Part shown: positions 24,380 to 36,033 of the stretch, in pieces
Position numbering within the stretch: the stretch's first letter is position 1
Layout: the number at the start of each line of letters is the position of its first letter
NCBI GenBank assembly: GCA_015680685.1
Contig: MNCI01029392.1
Coordinates: 1 to 64,000 of the forward strand
Direction: 5' to 3'
Length of the DNA stretch: 64,000 bases
Source: Gnetum montanum
Taxonomy: Eukaryota > Streptophyta > Gnetopsida > Gnetales > Gnetaceae
The notes under the pieces: model-generated
Told to the model about the DNA's origin: nothing
Seen by the model: the letters and a program-made list of their open reading frames with translations, nothing else
Databases searched by the model: none
Position numbers and translations under genes: made by a program

Positions 24380-24700
24380 CTTTGGCCCGAAATGGCCTAA
24401 AACTATGTTACACAATGGCCCAAAATGGCCTAAAACTAGCAATGGCCCAAAACGGCCTGAAACTAGCAATGGCCCGAAATAGCCTAAAACTTGCAATGGC
24501 CCGAAATGGCCTAAAACTATGCTACACTATGGCCCGAAATGGCCTAAAACTAGCAATGGCCCGAAATGGCCTAGAACTATCATAAGTTTCTGGTTATCCA
24601 TTGTTTAAGTTGTTAACATATCATCTCTTTGGCATGTTACGCAAAGGCTTGAAATGGCCTAAAGCTAGCAATGGCCCTAAATGGCCTAAAACTAGCACAT
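24380..24700. repeat. 27-bp GGCC-rich tandem repeat, element C
   Basis: About ten units of AATGGCCCGAAATGGCCTAAAACTAGC, with small variants, lie between the protease stop and the 3' end of the antisense gene. Related arrays stand in the same place in D (about 43040-43562 and 45061-45145), E (59428-59480, two units) and, shortened, in A and B. Open frames across it (24367-24585 and its complement) are products of the repeat. Confidence 0.88.
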
Positions 24701-24874
24701 GAAAGCATGAACATTTTACTTGAAACATAGCATGTATACAATGTACAAGGTAATGTAGAACCAATTTCTATTTCAGAAAATCCTCTTTACTTTATTCAAA
24801 ACTGTTGTCTTTTAAACAGTGGTTACAAAATTTGTTACACAAAAATCCAAAATTCCAAAAAAAATCCCATGTTG

Positions 24875-27800
24875 TCATGGGTTGTCTCTATTCACATCAT
24901 CTTTGCCTTTCGTTTCTACATCATTTCCTTTCACATCACCTTCCCCTACGTTTTCCTCTACTGATTCTTCATTCCTTCCCTCTATGGGCCCTACGCCCTC
25001 ATCTAGAACCTACATCGTAGGGGTGAAGCAGTCAGCTAGGGCAACAAATGCAAACTACAATAGAGCATAAGCATTAACACAATAGAAAGCAACTAACCTA
25101 AGAAGGGCCTACGTCCATCTCAAAGGGTATCTGGTCTAAACCAGGCCCGTGTAGATACCAGACCTCCTCTGCCATGATGTCCACCCAACACCTGTTGCTT
25201 GGTTCAACGTCCACAGTAGCTCTCTCCCTTTCAGTAGTTTTCCACCTTGGTGGTCCCGAGGAAAAGGAGACGGTTGCGGTCTCTCCTGTGGGAAGGTCCA
25301 CTTCTAGGTCAGGAGATTCCATAACCTTTACCTGCTCCTTGAACTTGGCATAGGTCTCAGAAGCATCAATGGCATTTACAAATCCTTCATATGTAAACGT
25401 CTCCATAGCAGCATCCCTGTATAGTTTACGATGGGTGGAATTTTTCCATTTATACATGTGTTTATGATTTCTCTGGGACTACACCCATTCGTAAACCTTG
25501 GAATTGAAGTCTTTCAAATCTTGACACTTCTGGGCTAGCAAGTCCATTTGCATCTATTGCTCTATTATTTCACAAGTGGCTTCGACATTCTAACCCATGA
25601 CTATTCAAAACCTGGCGTAGTCTATTACAGCTCTGCACCAATCCTCATTATTAGTGTCTCAGGCTATGAGGTACTCGTTCCTTGACTTGAGATCCTTCAC
25701 CTCGATGATCAAATCAACCTCCCTTTGCTCAGCCCTTTAGACCTATTTCCACACATCCTTGTTAATGTGCTTATACTTCCACAAGGAGCATGCCAAGTGC
25801 AAAATGCATTTTCAAGCCTTTTCGTACGTGCAATGAGACATCTCGATCACTTCAGGTGGGAATGTAGGCACGACACTGACTTTCAAAGGCTGTGACGGAG
25901 TTGAGAGGCTACCATGACACAAAGAGCGTAGCAATCATGTTAGCATAGCAATATCAGAAAACTCGATGAATTCTAGCATAACAACATGAGAACACCTAAC
26001 ACTACTACTTACCCACGTCAAGGTCTGCCTGTTGGAGGTGGTTGATCATGTCATCAATGATTCCCTGCACGAACGTAATCTTATCAAGGATCTTGTCTCA
26101 CAACTCCACACGAATTGAAGAGGGTCCTACAGCATCAGCAGTAGCACCTGTTACATAACTAAACATATCAGCAATGGCTGAAATGGACTAAGATAAGGCA
26201 AAAAAATTACCAAACTCACCAACATCTGATTGCAATCTCCCTTCTTACTGATGCAAGACGATGGTGGTAACCTTGGCAGAGGTCCCTACCAACTCTGTAT
26301 GGACCTCTTCCTCATGCGTTGGTTCCTTTCCTTTTAGGAAACCAACATCTTTTTTATTCAAGGAAGACTCCTCTTCATTAGTAGGAGGATTCTCCCTAAT
26401 AACAAGAGCTCCTACCTTAGCGACAAGGGTTCTTCCCTTCTTGATCGGGGCCCTTTCTTCCAAGACAAGGGCCTCCATGTCTTTATTCATCACCCCCATC
26501 TTAGGGGCCACCACCTCTTCGTCACCTTCTTCTTCTTCTTCTTCGTCTTCCTCTGCCAACAAAGAAACATGTTTGCATTAGTCCAAAACAAGTTAGCTTC
26601 AAGCAGGCACTACGCTACTCCATGCCACCTAGCATATCATAGTGTAGCAAACAATAACAAAGTAAGCATTAGACAAAAGCATTTACCAATGGGGGGTTGC
26701 ATCCTCTAAAGTTTAAGCCATAGTCTTTGCTCCTCCTCTTCCTCCACCCAAAGGGTTTCCTCAGCTAGGGGAGGCCTCTTCAGTTGTAATGGGCCCCCTC
26801 TTCTATGACCTCATGCATTATCTAGTCCTGTTCAATCCCTAGGACCTTCCCCTGGGTAAGTAGTTGGGGGAATGCATGAGCATGGAAGATAGGGTAGATC
26901 CCATTGGCGGGCCCATCTTTAAGCTTCTCCATGGGGAGCCCTTTTCGCTTCTTAGCAATCCCCAGCCACTCTTGAATGTCCTTCTTCTAAAGGGTTAGAT
27001 CCCTCTTTTCCTTCAAATCTATGAGGATTCCTTTGGCAAGAACATTGACCAGGTCCACGAATAGCTAGTCATTGATTTCAATGACCACCTATACTCCTTG
27101 TATGCATGTATGGAAGTGGCCCATCCTTTTAGAAAGGGAAAGCATCTTGATAGTAGGATTGCTTAGATTTGGGGCTAGGAATAGATCCATAAGCCCAACC
27201 TTTTGGATGTTCTGGACCAAGAATTCTAAAGCTGCATGGTTTATCCAGCGTTGGCTCATTTCTACTTCGCCGTATTTGAAGTAGATGTTTGTCCCCTGTG
27301 TCTTGGCAGTTACCACCATCACCTCCTGGGGCTTTTTTGCCCCTACAATAGTTTCACAATAATGTTTAGCATAAAAATGCAAAAAATACAAAGATTGCAA
27401 AGGCACTTAAGCATGCGACACTTACTATTCAGCCTACCAGGTTTGTATGGTAATAGGAACGGTGGAAGGTCAACCAGAACTTGTTCAACCATGATCAGTT
27501 TGTAAGGTTCTACCCACTCCTCATCCAACCAACGCTACCTCTTGCACTAATTTTAGGGAATAGAATACATGCCTAGGTAGGTGTGGTATTCAACCCCACA
27601 TTGACAGATCACACCCGCCCACAGGTTTTCAGTAGAAGAGAACTCTTATAGGGCTATCTGTGTTGTAGCCACCAGACCCGGTAGGTTGTGAACCCCATCC
27701 TTGTTGATGAGGAACCTGGTAACAAACACATACTGTTAGCATTAGGACAATATGGCTGACTTCACACAAACACAATGGAACAAGGTTGCAAAACTCACCT

Positions 27801-28915
27801 GCCAACACAGTAGACAATTCCCTATGGGTCATGGAAACACGTCACTATATAACGTGTGATGAATAATGTGTTGTAACAGTGGTAGCAGCTGTACTCAGGA
27901 ATGTCCCAGATCCAAGCCAGATGCCTTAACCCTATGGGGCATTGACTAGATCCTTCTCCCTGCCTACTCATGATTGCCCCATCGGTCAAAAACCTTAGAA
28001 TGCCCTGACTTGCACCAGGAAAAATGGCTTCTATTATGCCAACCGCCTCCTCCTCCTCTAGGGATGACCAAACGATCACACTGAAGTGGTCGAGGAGAAA
28101 TTGTAAGAAGTCCTGTGCCCCTTTCCTAAAATAAACCCCCTACTCTCCCACACGTATCTGGGGAGGAGGATCATTGGCCACAGGTTTGTTCACATGACAC
28201 AAGACCCCTCTAATTTCTAAAATAATCAGGATTGGCCTTAGCCCCATCCTGCACAACACAACTAGCAAGTGTTAGCATCATGTCTAAGTACAATACACAT
28301 GCAACGTAACAACACTTAGCAATTCATGCATATAGCATAGCATAACCCTCTTCCTGCACATAGCATAGCAAGAACATGAAAATGCTAGCATAGCAAAAAT
28401 AGCCTAGCGTAGCAATAGAGCAATTAACCCTAACACGATGATTAACAATACGCCCTGATAGAACATGTGTCATACTATCACATTGTGCATGGCCCAACCC
28501 TCCCCCAGGTCCCACGTTATGCCATTCAAAAGCTAAGTAACTTAAACTACCCGAACCCCCACGATTATGACAACCGCAGCAGTGGTGGTTTAAACCACCT
28601 TGCATGCAACAATGGTGTAACGTTTATGCACTCGCCATGGTCAAAATGGAAACAATGGCAAAGCAAAGGCCAAAAAAACATGATGATAGAACATATAGGT
28701 GGCTAAAAATAGGATGCAAAATAAAAGTAGAGAACAACAGAAGTAAAAAAAATGATAACAGAATTACAGAAAAACAGAGGAAGCATTGTAGCCTATCAAG
28801 TCAATGGCGTGTCCTTCTACGCTGCGACACATGCTTATGTCATGTGCCCTAGGGTTTTCTTCACCTTCTTAACCTTTTCAAGTGCCAAATGCATGCATCC
28901 CTACTTCAGAGCCAT
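24875..28915 (-). pseudogene. Antisense nine-exon gene of element C (unknown product)
   Basis: This gene runs opposite to gag and pol. Exons inferred from GT-AG signals and matches to D and E: 1, from ATG at 28915 to about 28795; 2, about 28620-28490; 3, 28248-27799; 4, 27715-27426; 5, 27342-26687; 6, 26552-26220; 7, 26147-26013; 8, 25908-25098; 9, 25009-24875. Introns are about 70-120 bp apart from the first two or three. Exon 6 encodes an acidic start (EEDEEEEEEGDEE) and Pro/Glu/Lys-rich sequence. Exon 8 contains a likely coiled-coil stretch and a conserved GETATxSxSxGP motif. The C-terminus is acidic. Stops (MALK-stop in exon 1; TAG ending exon 8, CAG in E) show this copy is dead. I do not recognise the protein. 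Exons 1 and 2 are the least certain. Confidence 0.72.
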
Positions 28916-29120
28916 CATCTTGCTCGTAGCTTTCTTTTCCTCGTCGCTGTGCAGAAAACCACCTTGCTCGTTGTTAGCACAATCGCTCTGAAATCGCCTT
29001 GTGCTTTGAATATGGGCTCTGCACTCGTACAGTGAGAATGACAAGCTTACCAAGGTTTAATCTCTATTTATGGTCATAATGGTAAAAAGGTGAAACTTGC
29101 CACTCTCTCTCTCTGTTTAA
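28916..29120 (-). promoter_or_regulatory. Promoter of the antisense gene, element C
   Basis: Read on the minus strand, a GAGAGAGAGAG run (about 29100-29115) is followed by CCATAAATAGAG with ATAAATA at 29071-29065, 156 bp before the ATG at 28915. Element E has the same order and spacing: GAGAGAGAGA, ATAAATA at 55076, ATG at 55231. Conservation of TATA position and start codon between two diverged copies supports a real promoter. Confidence 0.65.
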
Positions 29121-29596
29121 TATGGAGTGCACCGTACAACGTAGCATGCTCTCCACGACATCGTAGCACTGTTAGCATTAAAACCTTGACACACTCCAAG
29201 CTAACTACTTACTTTCCGGAAAAATGAAAAAAAAAATATTTTTGATTATCCCAGTCCAGAAAGATCTTAAACTAGCATGTTTTGATCTATCATACGTTTT
29301 CAGTCCACAATGACACTAAACTAGCAATCTCATGTTTTCGTGTTGGCAGTTTTACATTTTCTCCTTAGTAGCATCACATTTTCGCATTGACAATTTTACA
29401 TTTCCTATTTTAGTAGCTCTGCATCTCCATGCCATAATGGACTTCCATGACTTTAAACTAGCAAAATTTCAATCACTACATCATACTTCGCTAGTTACAT
29501 CTTGTCATTACTTTGCAAGTTTTCGTTATACACGATTGCTACCAACAGGTGCCTCTTAACCAGGCTTTCGTCTTGTTTTGATAGGTTAAGTAGAAA
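29121..29596. repeat. Spacer between antisense promoter and RT, with TTAAACTAGC repeats
   Basis: Imperfect repeats around CTTAAACTAGCA lie at 29265-29290, 29305-29325 and 29448-29465. They resemble the array after integrase at 33057. No gene is seen. Confidence 0.5.
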
Positions 29597-31320
29597 ATGG
29601 AAATGCATCATGATCTCTCCAGATATTTAGCTCTAGAAAGTCCACATGGCAAGCTCATGAGACAACTAAACCTAGACTTGATTGACTGGGGGTCAACCGC
29701 AGCTACCACCATAGCGTCCTTAGAAACATCCCCAGACTGGCCCAAGAATCTAGTCCAAACCCTATATTTAGAGGTCAGGGATGTAACTGAGGACCCTCTC
29801 GTTGAGACTCCTGTGACCACATCCAAGGGAGAAGTAAGAATGTTAAAGCTTAGCTCCCTCCTAGATGCACAAATGCATGAAAACGTAGCCAAGATTCTGC
29901 AAGACNGCCTAGATGCACAAATGCATGAAAACGTAGCCAAGATTCTGCAAGACAACATCAAAGTCTTCGCATGGTCGTATAGCGACATGCTAGGTTTAGA
30001 TCTGAGGATGATACAGCACAACATCATTCTAGGCCTGTGCATGAAGGTATTCAAGAAGAAGGCTCATAAAGTCAAGCTAGAAATTGCACTAGCCATAAGG
30101 GATGAAATTACCAAGCTAGTTTCATCCATGCAATTGATTATTTAGAATGGGTGTCCAACATCATTGTGGTTTCTAAGAAAACGGGAGGAATACAAATCTG
30201 TATAGACTTCTGGGACCTAAACAAGGTACGATCAAAAATGATTTCCCACTTCCAAGCATCGATCAACTCATCGACACTATCGCTAGTCATGCTCTATTAT
30301 CCTTCATGGATGGCTTTTCTGGCTACAACCAAACTCACATCAACCTGAAGCATCAGCTAAAAATGACCTTCATGATCCCATGGGGGACATTTTGTTACAC
30401 CATGATTCCTTTTGGGCTCAAAAACGCTAGAGCACCCTACTAGAAATGTTAAATGAATACATGGATGATATAGTAGTCAAGTCCAAGGAGTCAACTGATC
30501 ACCCATGTGATCTAGGCGTAGTCCTTAAATGTTTTCAAATGCATGATCTATGCATTAATCCTAAGAAGTGTGTCTTCGGTGTGAAAATCGGATGCATGTA
30601 AGGGTTCATAGTATCGAAGGCTAGAATAAGGGTGGACCCTGACAAAGTCAAGGCCATCATCAACCTGGCACCTCCCACAAACCTGAAGGAGTTACGTGGC
30701 TTACAAGGTAAAGTACAATTCATTTGAAGGTTTATAGCAAAGTTGACTGACAAGCTACACCCCATGCAACATCTTCTAAAGAAAGGGGTTAACTTTGAAT
30801 GGACAACCCAATGTCAATGAGCCTTCAATAACTTGAAGGAAGAGCTTTCACACCTCCCAACTGTGCATCCACGACAAAGGGATAAGCCTTTCTTCATCTA
30901 CCTTGCCACCTCCGACACATCTATTGCAACACTACTATGTCAGAAATGAGACGATGGATTTGAGATACCAATGTACTACCTGAGTCATGCATTAATAGTG
31001 TCTGAGGTGAAATATAGAGAAGTAGAGCCTTAGTGTTTGCACTAAAAACGTGGAGGCACTATCTATTTTGTAGTGCAGTCAACATCATTTGAAAAAGAAA
31101 CATACTCCAGGCTATCACTAACAACCTCTATGAAAGTAGCAAGATAGCCCAATAGAAAACAATAATCACGGAGTTTGACCTACACTATGTAAGCCAGTTG
31201 TTGACCAAGGGTCAAGCCATAGAAATGCAACTTATAGCCTCACTCGTCGACGACCACACCACCATAGAGCCCGAGTTCCAAGAGAGCATGTTGGAACTAT
31301 CAACATCATTCCATCGCACC
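29597..31320 (+). pseudogene. pol: Reverse transcriptase and Ty3-type RNase H of element C
   Basis: Reverse transcriptase copies the element RNA, and RNase H removes the template. The region opens at MEMHHDLSRYLALES. KLSSLLDAQMHE near 29850 and WSYSDMLGLD near 29972 match element E. Catalytic YMDDIVVKSK lies near 30457, followed by NPKKCVFGVKIGCM and LAPPTNLKELRGLQGK. RNase H-type sequence follows (DKPFFIYLATSDTSIATLLCQK near 30880, YYLSHALI near 30975). Many stops and frame changes are present between 30140 and 31320. A single N at 29906 separates two copies of about 46 bp that look like an unmerged overlap. Confidence 0.85.
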
Positions 31321-33053
31321 TAGAAGCTACTCTACACTTTGACGGTGCCTCAACCGTGCAAGGAGGTAGCGCAGGTGTCATCATTACATTTCCCTCTGGG
31401 GAAATTTACCTATTTTCATATCATTTCACATTCCCCTACACCAACAATATGGTAGAGTATGAGAGGCTACTCAAAGGCCTCTCAGCTGCCCAAGCGCTGC
31501 ACATACAACACTTGGCAATCTGCAGTGATTTACAACTAGTTGTGAATCAAATCATCGAGCTCTATGCCTGCAAAGCTACACACCTAAAACCCTACTACAA
31601 CCTAGCAAAAATCATGCTTAAGCAATTTGCAACCATAGATGTGCAACACGTGCCATGCAACAAGAACACCATGGTAGATGCCTTAGCCACCCTTGCATTA
31701 AGAATTCCACCACACTTGTTTGCAAGTTTGCTGACTTCAATTGTCGAATGTACTGATCCTATCACTCAGGCAGGACACGTGGCCTCTATCAATGCTGTGA
31801 AAATATAGGAGTGGTATGCTAACATTAAAACCTACCTACAACACGATGAACCCCCAAGTAGACTCACATTTGCTCAGAGAGATGCGATCTGAAAGTGTGC
31901 TCAGAAATAAATGCTCATGGGGAATGACGCCTTGTGCTAATGCTCCTATGACAGGATATTGTTGGCATGCGTGGGTGGGGAGCAAGCACAGAAGGTGGTT
32001 AATGAAGTGCATGAGGGTCTGCGTAGTGAAGACATAGCACCCAAGGCTATGGCTGCAAAAATCAAATGCCTAGGGTACTATTGGCCTAACATGGAGCATG
32101 ACTGCTTGTTAAAAGTTAAGACATGTGACATGTGCCAGAGATATGAAAATCTCATACATGTCTCACCTACATACCTACACCCAACACAAATCATGTGGCC
32201 TTTCCAACAATGGGGACTAGACCTCATAACACCTATCATGCCTAAGTCCTCCATAGGGCATAGCTTCATTATCATCGTCATCGAGTATTTTACTAAGTGG
32301 GTAGAAGTCATTCTCCTATGGAAAATGACATCTCAGCAAATCTACAACTTCATCCTAGACAACATCGTGACAAGGTTTGGACTTCCAATGACTATTGTAA
32401 CCAAAAATGGGCCATAGTTCAATAGTACAGAAACCCGAACCTTCTGCAGCAACCTAGGCATCAGGCAATCGTTCTCCTCCACGTATTACCTGTAGGTGAA
32501 CGGACAGGCAGAGGCTACAGATACGTCCATCACCAACTTGTTGAAGCAAATTCTTGGCAATAGTAAGAGGCAATGGCACGAGCAAATCCTCTACGTTCTA
32601 TGGGCCTACAGAATGACATGCAGAACTGCGACAAGTAAGACTCCTTATAGCCTTGTTTATGGATCTGAAGCTATGTTGCCTCTTGAGTTGTAGGTACCAT
32701 CACTCTGGATGAGTTTCTCAAATGTCATAAGAGAAGCCCAGAATAACGAGTCACGGATCATTTTCCTAGACTCAATAGAGGAGGAGTGTCCCCAGACACT
32801 GAGATGCATAAAGCACTACAAGAACAAACAACAACAAAAGCACCATGCAAACCCACATCGATGGCTAGTACAAAAGGGAGACCTCATCCTCAAGGCTATC
32901 TGTGAGCATGTGAGCAAATTTTCAGCCAACTGGGAAGGTCCTTACATGGTCACTAAATCCTTTAGGAATGGAGCCTTCAAGCTAGTGGACATGGATGACA
33001 ATGAGTTCACCAACCTAGTGAATCACTCATACCTCAAGCTGTACTACATCTGA
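31321..33053 (+). pseudogene. pol: Archaeal-type RNase H and integrase of element C
   Basis: A second RNase H follows the first: TLHFDGASTVQGGSAGVII near 31335, NNMVEYERLL near 31444, SDLQLVVNQI near 31523 and MVDALATLAL near 31672. This paired arrangement marks Tat-lineage elements. Integrase begins near 31959 with His residues (NEVHEGL) and TCDMCQRY near 32125. The core has GLDLITPI near 32214. At the second catalytic Asp the reading is VTKNGP near 32397, so Asp is replaced by Lys. The Glu in NGQAEATD (near 32499) is kept. The C-terminal NWEGPYMV near 32928 is the GPY/F-type module; no chromodomain follows. Stops lie near 32416, 32490 and 32691. The end is the stop at 33051-33053. Confidence 0.87.
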
Positions 33054-33056
33054 AGC

Positions 33057-33330
33057 ATGAAGACATCGAGCAGCGTCCACAACTACGTTAAACTAGCGGC
33101 ATCGAGCAGCGTCTGCAATGACGTTAAACAAGCAACACCAAGCATCGTACACTACAATGTTAAACTGGCAACAACATCAAGCAATGTCTGCAACGATGTT
33201 AAACTAGTGGCAATGAGTAGCGTTTGCTATGACGTTAAACTGGTGGCAACCATCTGCTACGATGTAAAACTGGTATGTACGGTCTGCTGGGATCTTAAAC
33301 CAGCACAGTAGTTCCCTGGGACTCTAAAGT
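33057..33330. repeat. Imperfect TTAAACTAGC tandem repeat after integrase, element C
   Basis: About eight units of roughly 30-36 bp, of the form AGCxxxGTCTGCAATGACGTTAAACTAGC, start right after the integrase stop. Element E has the matching array at 50690-50995 on its own strand, and A and B carry relatives at 10130-10520 and 17140-17530. The open frame across it (33057-33311) reflects the repeat. Confidence 0.8.
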
Positions 33331-34393
33331 AGCGCATGGTCACGTCACGTCCCTAGCATGCATCTACACCGAGTACACATCAAACGAGTGAGCACAGTGC
33401 CGACGTGGGGGTGGGACGTTGTAGCTCCAGAATGTAGTTCACGATGCACTGGGAACACAATCTAGAACACACACAATGCTGCCTTCCTTAACATCGTGCT
33501 AACCCTTCGAAGATGTCATATGGCATCACACTGACCCTCTGGACCTATCATCGTCATCACCCATCACCTTGACGATAGTTCCTTGGCCAATGCCCGCTAC
33601 TAGAGTTCCAGCAGTATTGTGGCCTAGCCATAATATTTTCATCCTATAGCCCCCTACCAACACCTCATCTTAAACAACATTTAGCTCTATGGTAGCTGAT
33701 CCCATAGCTGAACTTAGAATGCATGCCTTTGGCAGGGATTCCAGAGCATCTGCACTCACAGCAGCTCTCGGTGCCTTTGACGTCAACTCCTCCACATCGA
33801 TGCTGCCAAGGCCGCTGTTCGTCTTCCTAATTTGGACACTATGCACCAGCATGGATGTCCAAGAGCTTCAACAATGTCTGTGGTAAGAAAAACTTCTGCC
33901 CTCACTTTGCATCGTGGCTGTTTCGCTCTCTGTCGTGTTTACAAGGCATGGCCGAAAGCATGTCCAAGCCACAGCAGCAAGTGCTACGGCATCACGAAGA
34001 GAGTGCCTCAACTAGCTTGACTACTTTAGAGTGAAAATTCCATGATGTACATAACATAGCTCATCACATGGAAAGCATTTGTAGGTAGGTTGAAACCCTT
34101 CGTGGATGTAACGCAGCTCATCCTGCGAAGAAAACACCTTTCCTACACGAGGTCGAAGGTCATAGTAAATATGAAAACATGAACAACTTTCTCATGAGCA
34201 CTCTGACAACGGAATTTTCTAAACCTCATATTTTCCCTTTTCCTAGAAACCAATGCAACACTCTTAACTATAGCCAAGCAACATCTTGAAACTAGTTGAG
34301 CAACAACATCAGCGTCGTATCTTCTGTGGTGTTTCGTTTTCTTTGTCAATGTCTCTCAAGCCCATCCTCCAGACGTCAACAAAGAGGGTCCAA
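33331..34393 (+). other. Conserved post-integrase region and polypurine tract, element C
   Basis: Translation near 33605-33770 (VLWPSHNIF, then VADPIAELRMHAFG and ASAL) matches element E at 50420-50220 (VLWPSHNII, VVDPITELSVHVFG, AST), with two stops in C. A shared ECLN-stop follows (34005-34019 here). After that only DNA-level similarity remains. The AAAGAGGG at 34381-34388 just before the 3' LTR is the likely polypurine tract for plus-strand priming; E has AAAGAGGG in the same position. Confidence 0.5.
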
Positions 34394-36028
34394 TGAAACA
34401 CCTCAAAATTCAAAGACACCCTTGCTTCACTAGGTCTTTAAAATTCATGCAGTGTTATGATAGTTCTTTAGGAGATGACTGCTCTCATTTTCAGATTTTC
34501 TGCTTCAACAAGTTTTCTAAGTCAAGGAGTCTTGCTACGCTATGCTACGCCATGTAGCATAGCAAACTCTAGAAGATGTTTGCAGAAGCATAGTGCTACA
34601 CTAGGGTGTTCTACACAGCATAGCACAACATAGCAAAAGCTAGACAACTAGTCCCCTCACCCGACTTCAAGTCCTTCAGCAATGTCTCCTTCCAATAGAA
34701 AGCGACGAACTTGGCAAAATCAAGTCATATTTGCTGCTACGCTACGCTTAGCTATAAGGCACAGTGAGGCGTAGCAATTTTGCAAAAGTGATAGAAGGAA
34801 ACTCGAAGGGTGGGATCCGTAAGTTTGTAGATTTCACACTGCAAAAGACAAAGTTTGCAGATGGGTGAAGGTTTTTGCGACTAGGGCCAGTTGCTACACT
34901 ACGATACACTATGTAGTGTATCATAGCATAGCAAAAAATGACAAATAGTCAGCGCACTCCAAAGGTTTATAACGAATGTAGTAGGACACAATGCAAGTTT
35001 CTAACTTCAAACCGATGGCTACGCTACGCTACACTGTGTAGTGTAGCATAGCATAACAAAATGCTATGCCACGCCAAACATGCTATGCTACAAAGCATGG
35101 CAAGACGTGGTGAGTAGCTACGCAACATTAATGCACCTCACCTAATTTCACCATTGCTTTGATAGTGTAGTTACGATGTGGTAGGTTTGTAATTATGGCA
35201 TTGCAAGCTCGCCCAACGGTCATGTAGGCACATGCAGCATAGACAAGTTAGCATAGGCCCAAGGCACGTGGCGTCCAAACTGCATCTCTCACGTGTCCTT
35301 GGTCCTATAAATACACCAATGAGCGATGCTTAAACTCTAGCTAGTTCTTTTGGGCACTGGGACACTCTAACTTTTAGAGTTTCTAGCACTCAGGCTCTCT
35401 TTTCACAGTTTTGGTTTTAGTCTTCTGAGCAGTCTAGTTAGCTAATGATTTTTTTGGCTGACAAGCAAGCAAGATAGCACCGTAACCTTGAGCATTGTAA
35501 GCTTCCTATTTTAACATTGTAAATAGTTAGCATTCTTAGTTGGCATTTTGTTCTGATCTTTCCTACCACCTTGGTAGCACTTTGCATTGTTAACGCCTAA
35601 GTCTGCATTCAAGCACACAGCCGTCTCGCTCTACATGTCTTAGTTACCCTCGGGATCTCTATACTTCCTAGCACTGTGCAACCTATTGTATCCATCTTAA
35701 CAGAGCGAAGTTGTAGCTCCAAAGCGGTGCATTTTTCTAACTACATTTTACTTTGTCTCCTGCTTATTATTTTATTTTACACTATTTTATTCTTCTTTTA
35801 CATTTAATCATTACTTCATGCTATCAATTTTCATTTTTTTTTCAAATCACACATTGCAAAAGGTTATATAGACACTGACTAAGTCCCTGTCTAATCAACC
35901 AGACCATTCAGGGAACCCTGTTTCCATCCAATCTAGCACAGCCCTCCTACAAAAACGAGGTTGAGATTGTCAGCGGCCGACGACCCCTCTACATTTTTTT
36001 CCAGCCGTCGACATTTTCAGTCGCTACA
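34394..36028 (+). repeat. 3' LTR of element C
   Basis: Matches 18411-20044 along its length, starts TGAAACACCT and ends GCTACA. TATAAATA at 35306-35313. Palindromic CTACGCTA/TAGCGTAG blocks at about 34530-34570, 34890-34940 and 35020-35100. Followed by the CTCTA target duplication at 36029-36033. Confidence 0.93.
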
Positions 36029-36033
36029 CTCTA

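Larger units (their letters stand above)
18411..36028 (+). mobile_element. Element C: complete Tat-like LTR retrotransposon with antisense gene
   Basis: Two full LTRs of 1634 and 1635 bp bound it, with the exact target duplication CTCTA at 18406-18410 and 36029-36033. The internal order is primer site, repeat-bearing leader, gag, protease, GGCC repeat, an antisense intron-containing gene, RT, RNase H, archaeal-type RNase H, integrase, TTAAACTAGC repeats, conserved post-integrase region, polypurine-like AAAGAGGG. All genes are broken. The two LTRs differ at roughly one base in ten by eye, so the insertion is old. Confidence 0.92.

Noticed and set aside
24266-24585. Open frames on both strands with regular internal repeats (GLKLAMARN type)
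   Set aside because: They are read through the 27-bp GGCC tandem repeat, whose unit length is a multiple of three, so all frames stay open.
24380-24700. Regular repeats resembling a CRISPR array
   Set aside because: Units are contiguous with no unique spacers, inside a plant retrotransposon.
26261-26581. Plus-strand open frame with a Ser-rich end, opposite the antisense gene of C
   Set aside because: It is the complement of the acidic GAA/GAG-rich exon 6; the poly-Ser comes from TCT/TCC read on the other strand.
33689-33886. Independent plus-strand gene in element C
   Set aside because: Only its first part matches element E, and the matching frame in C has stops before it; treated as a decayed post-integrase region.
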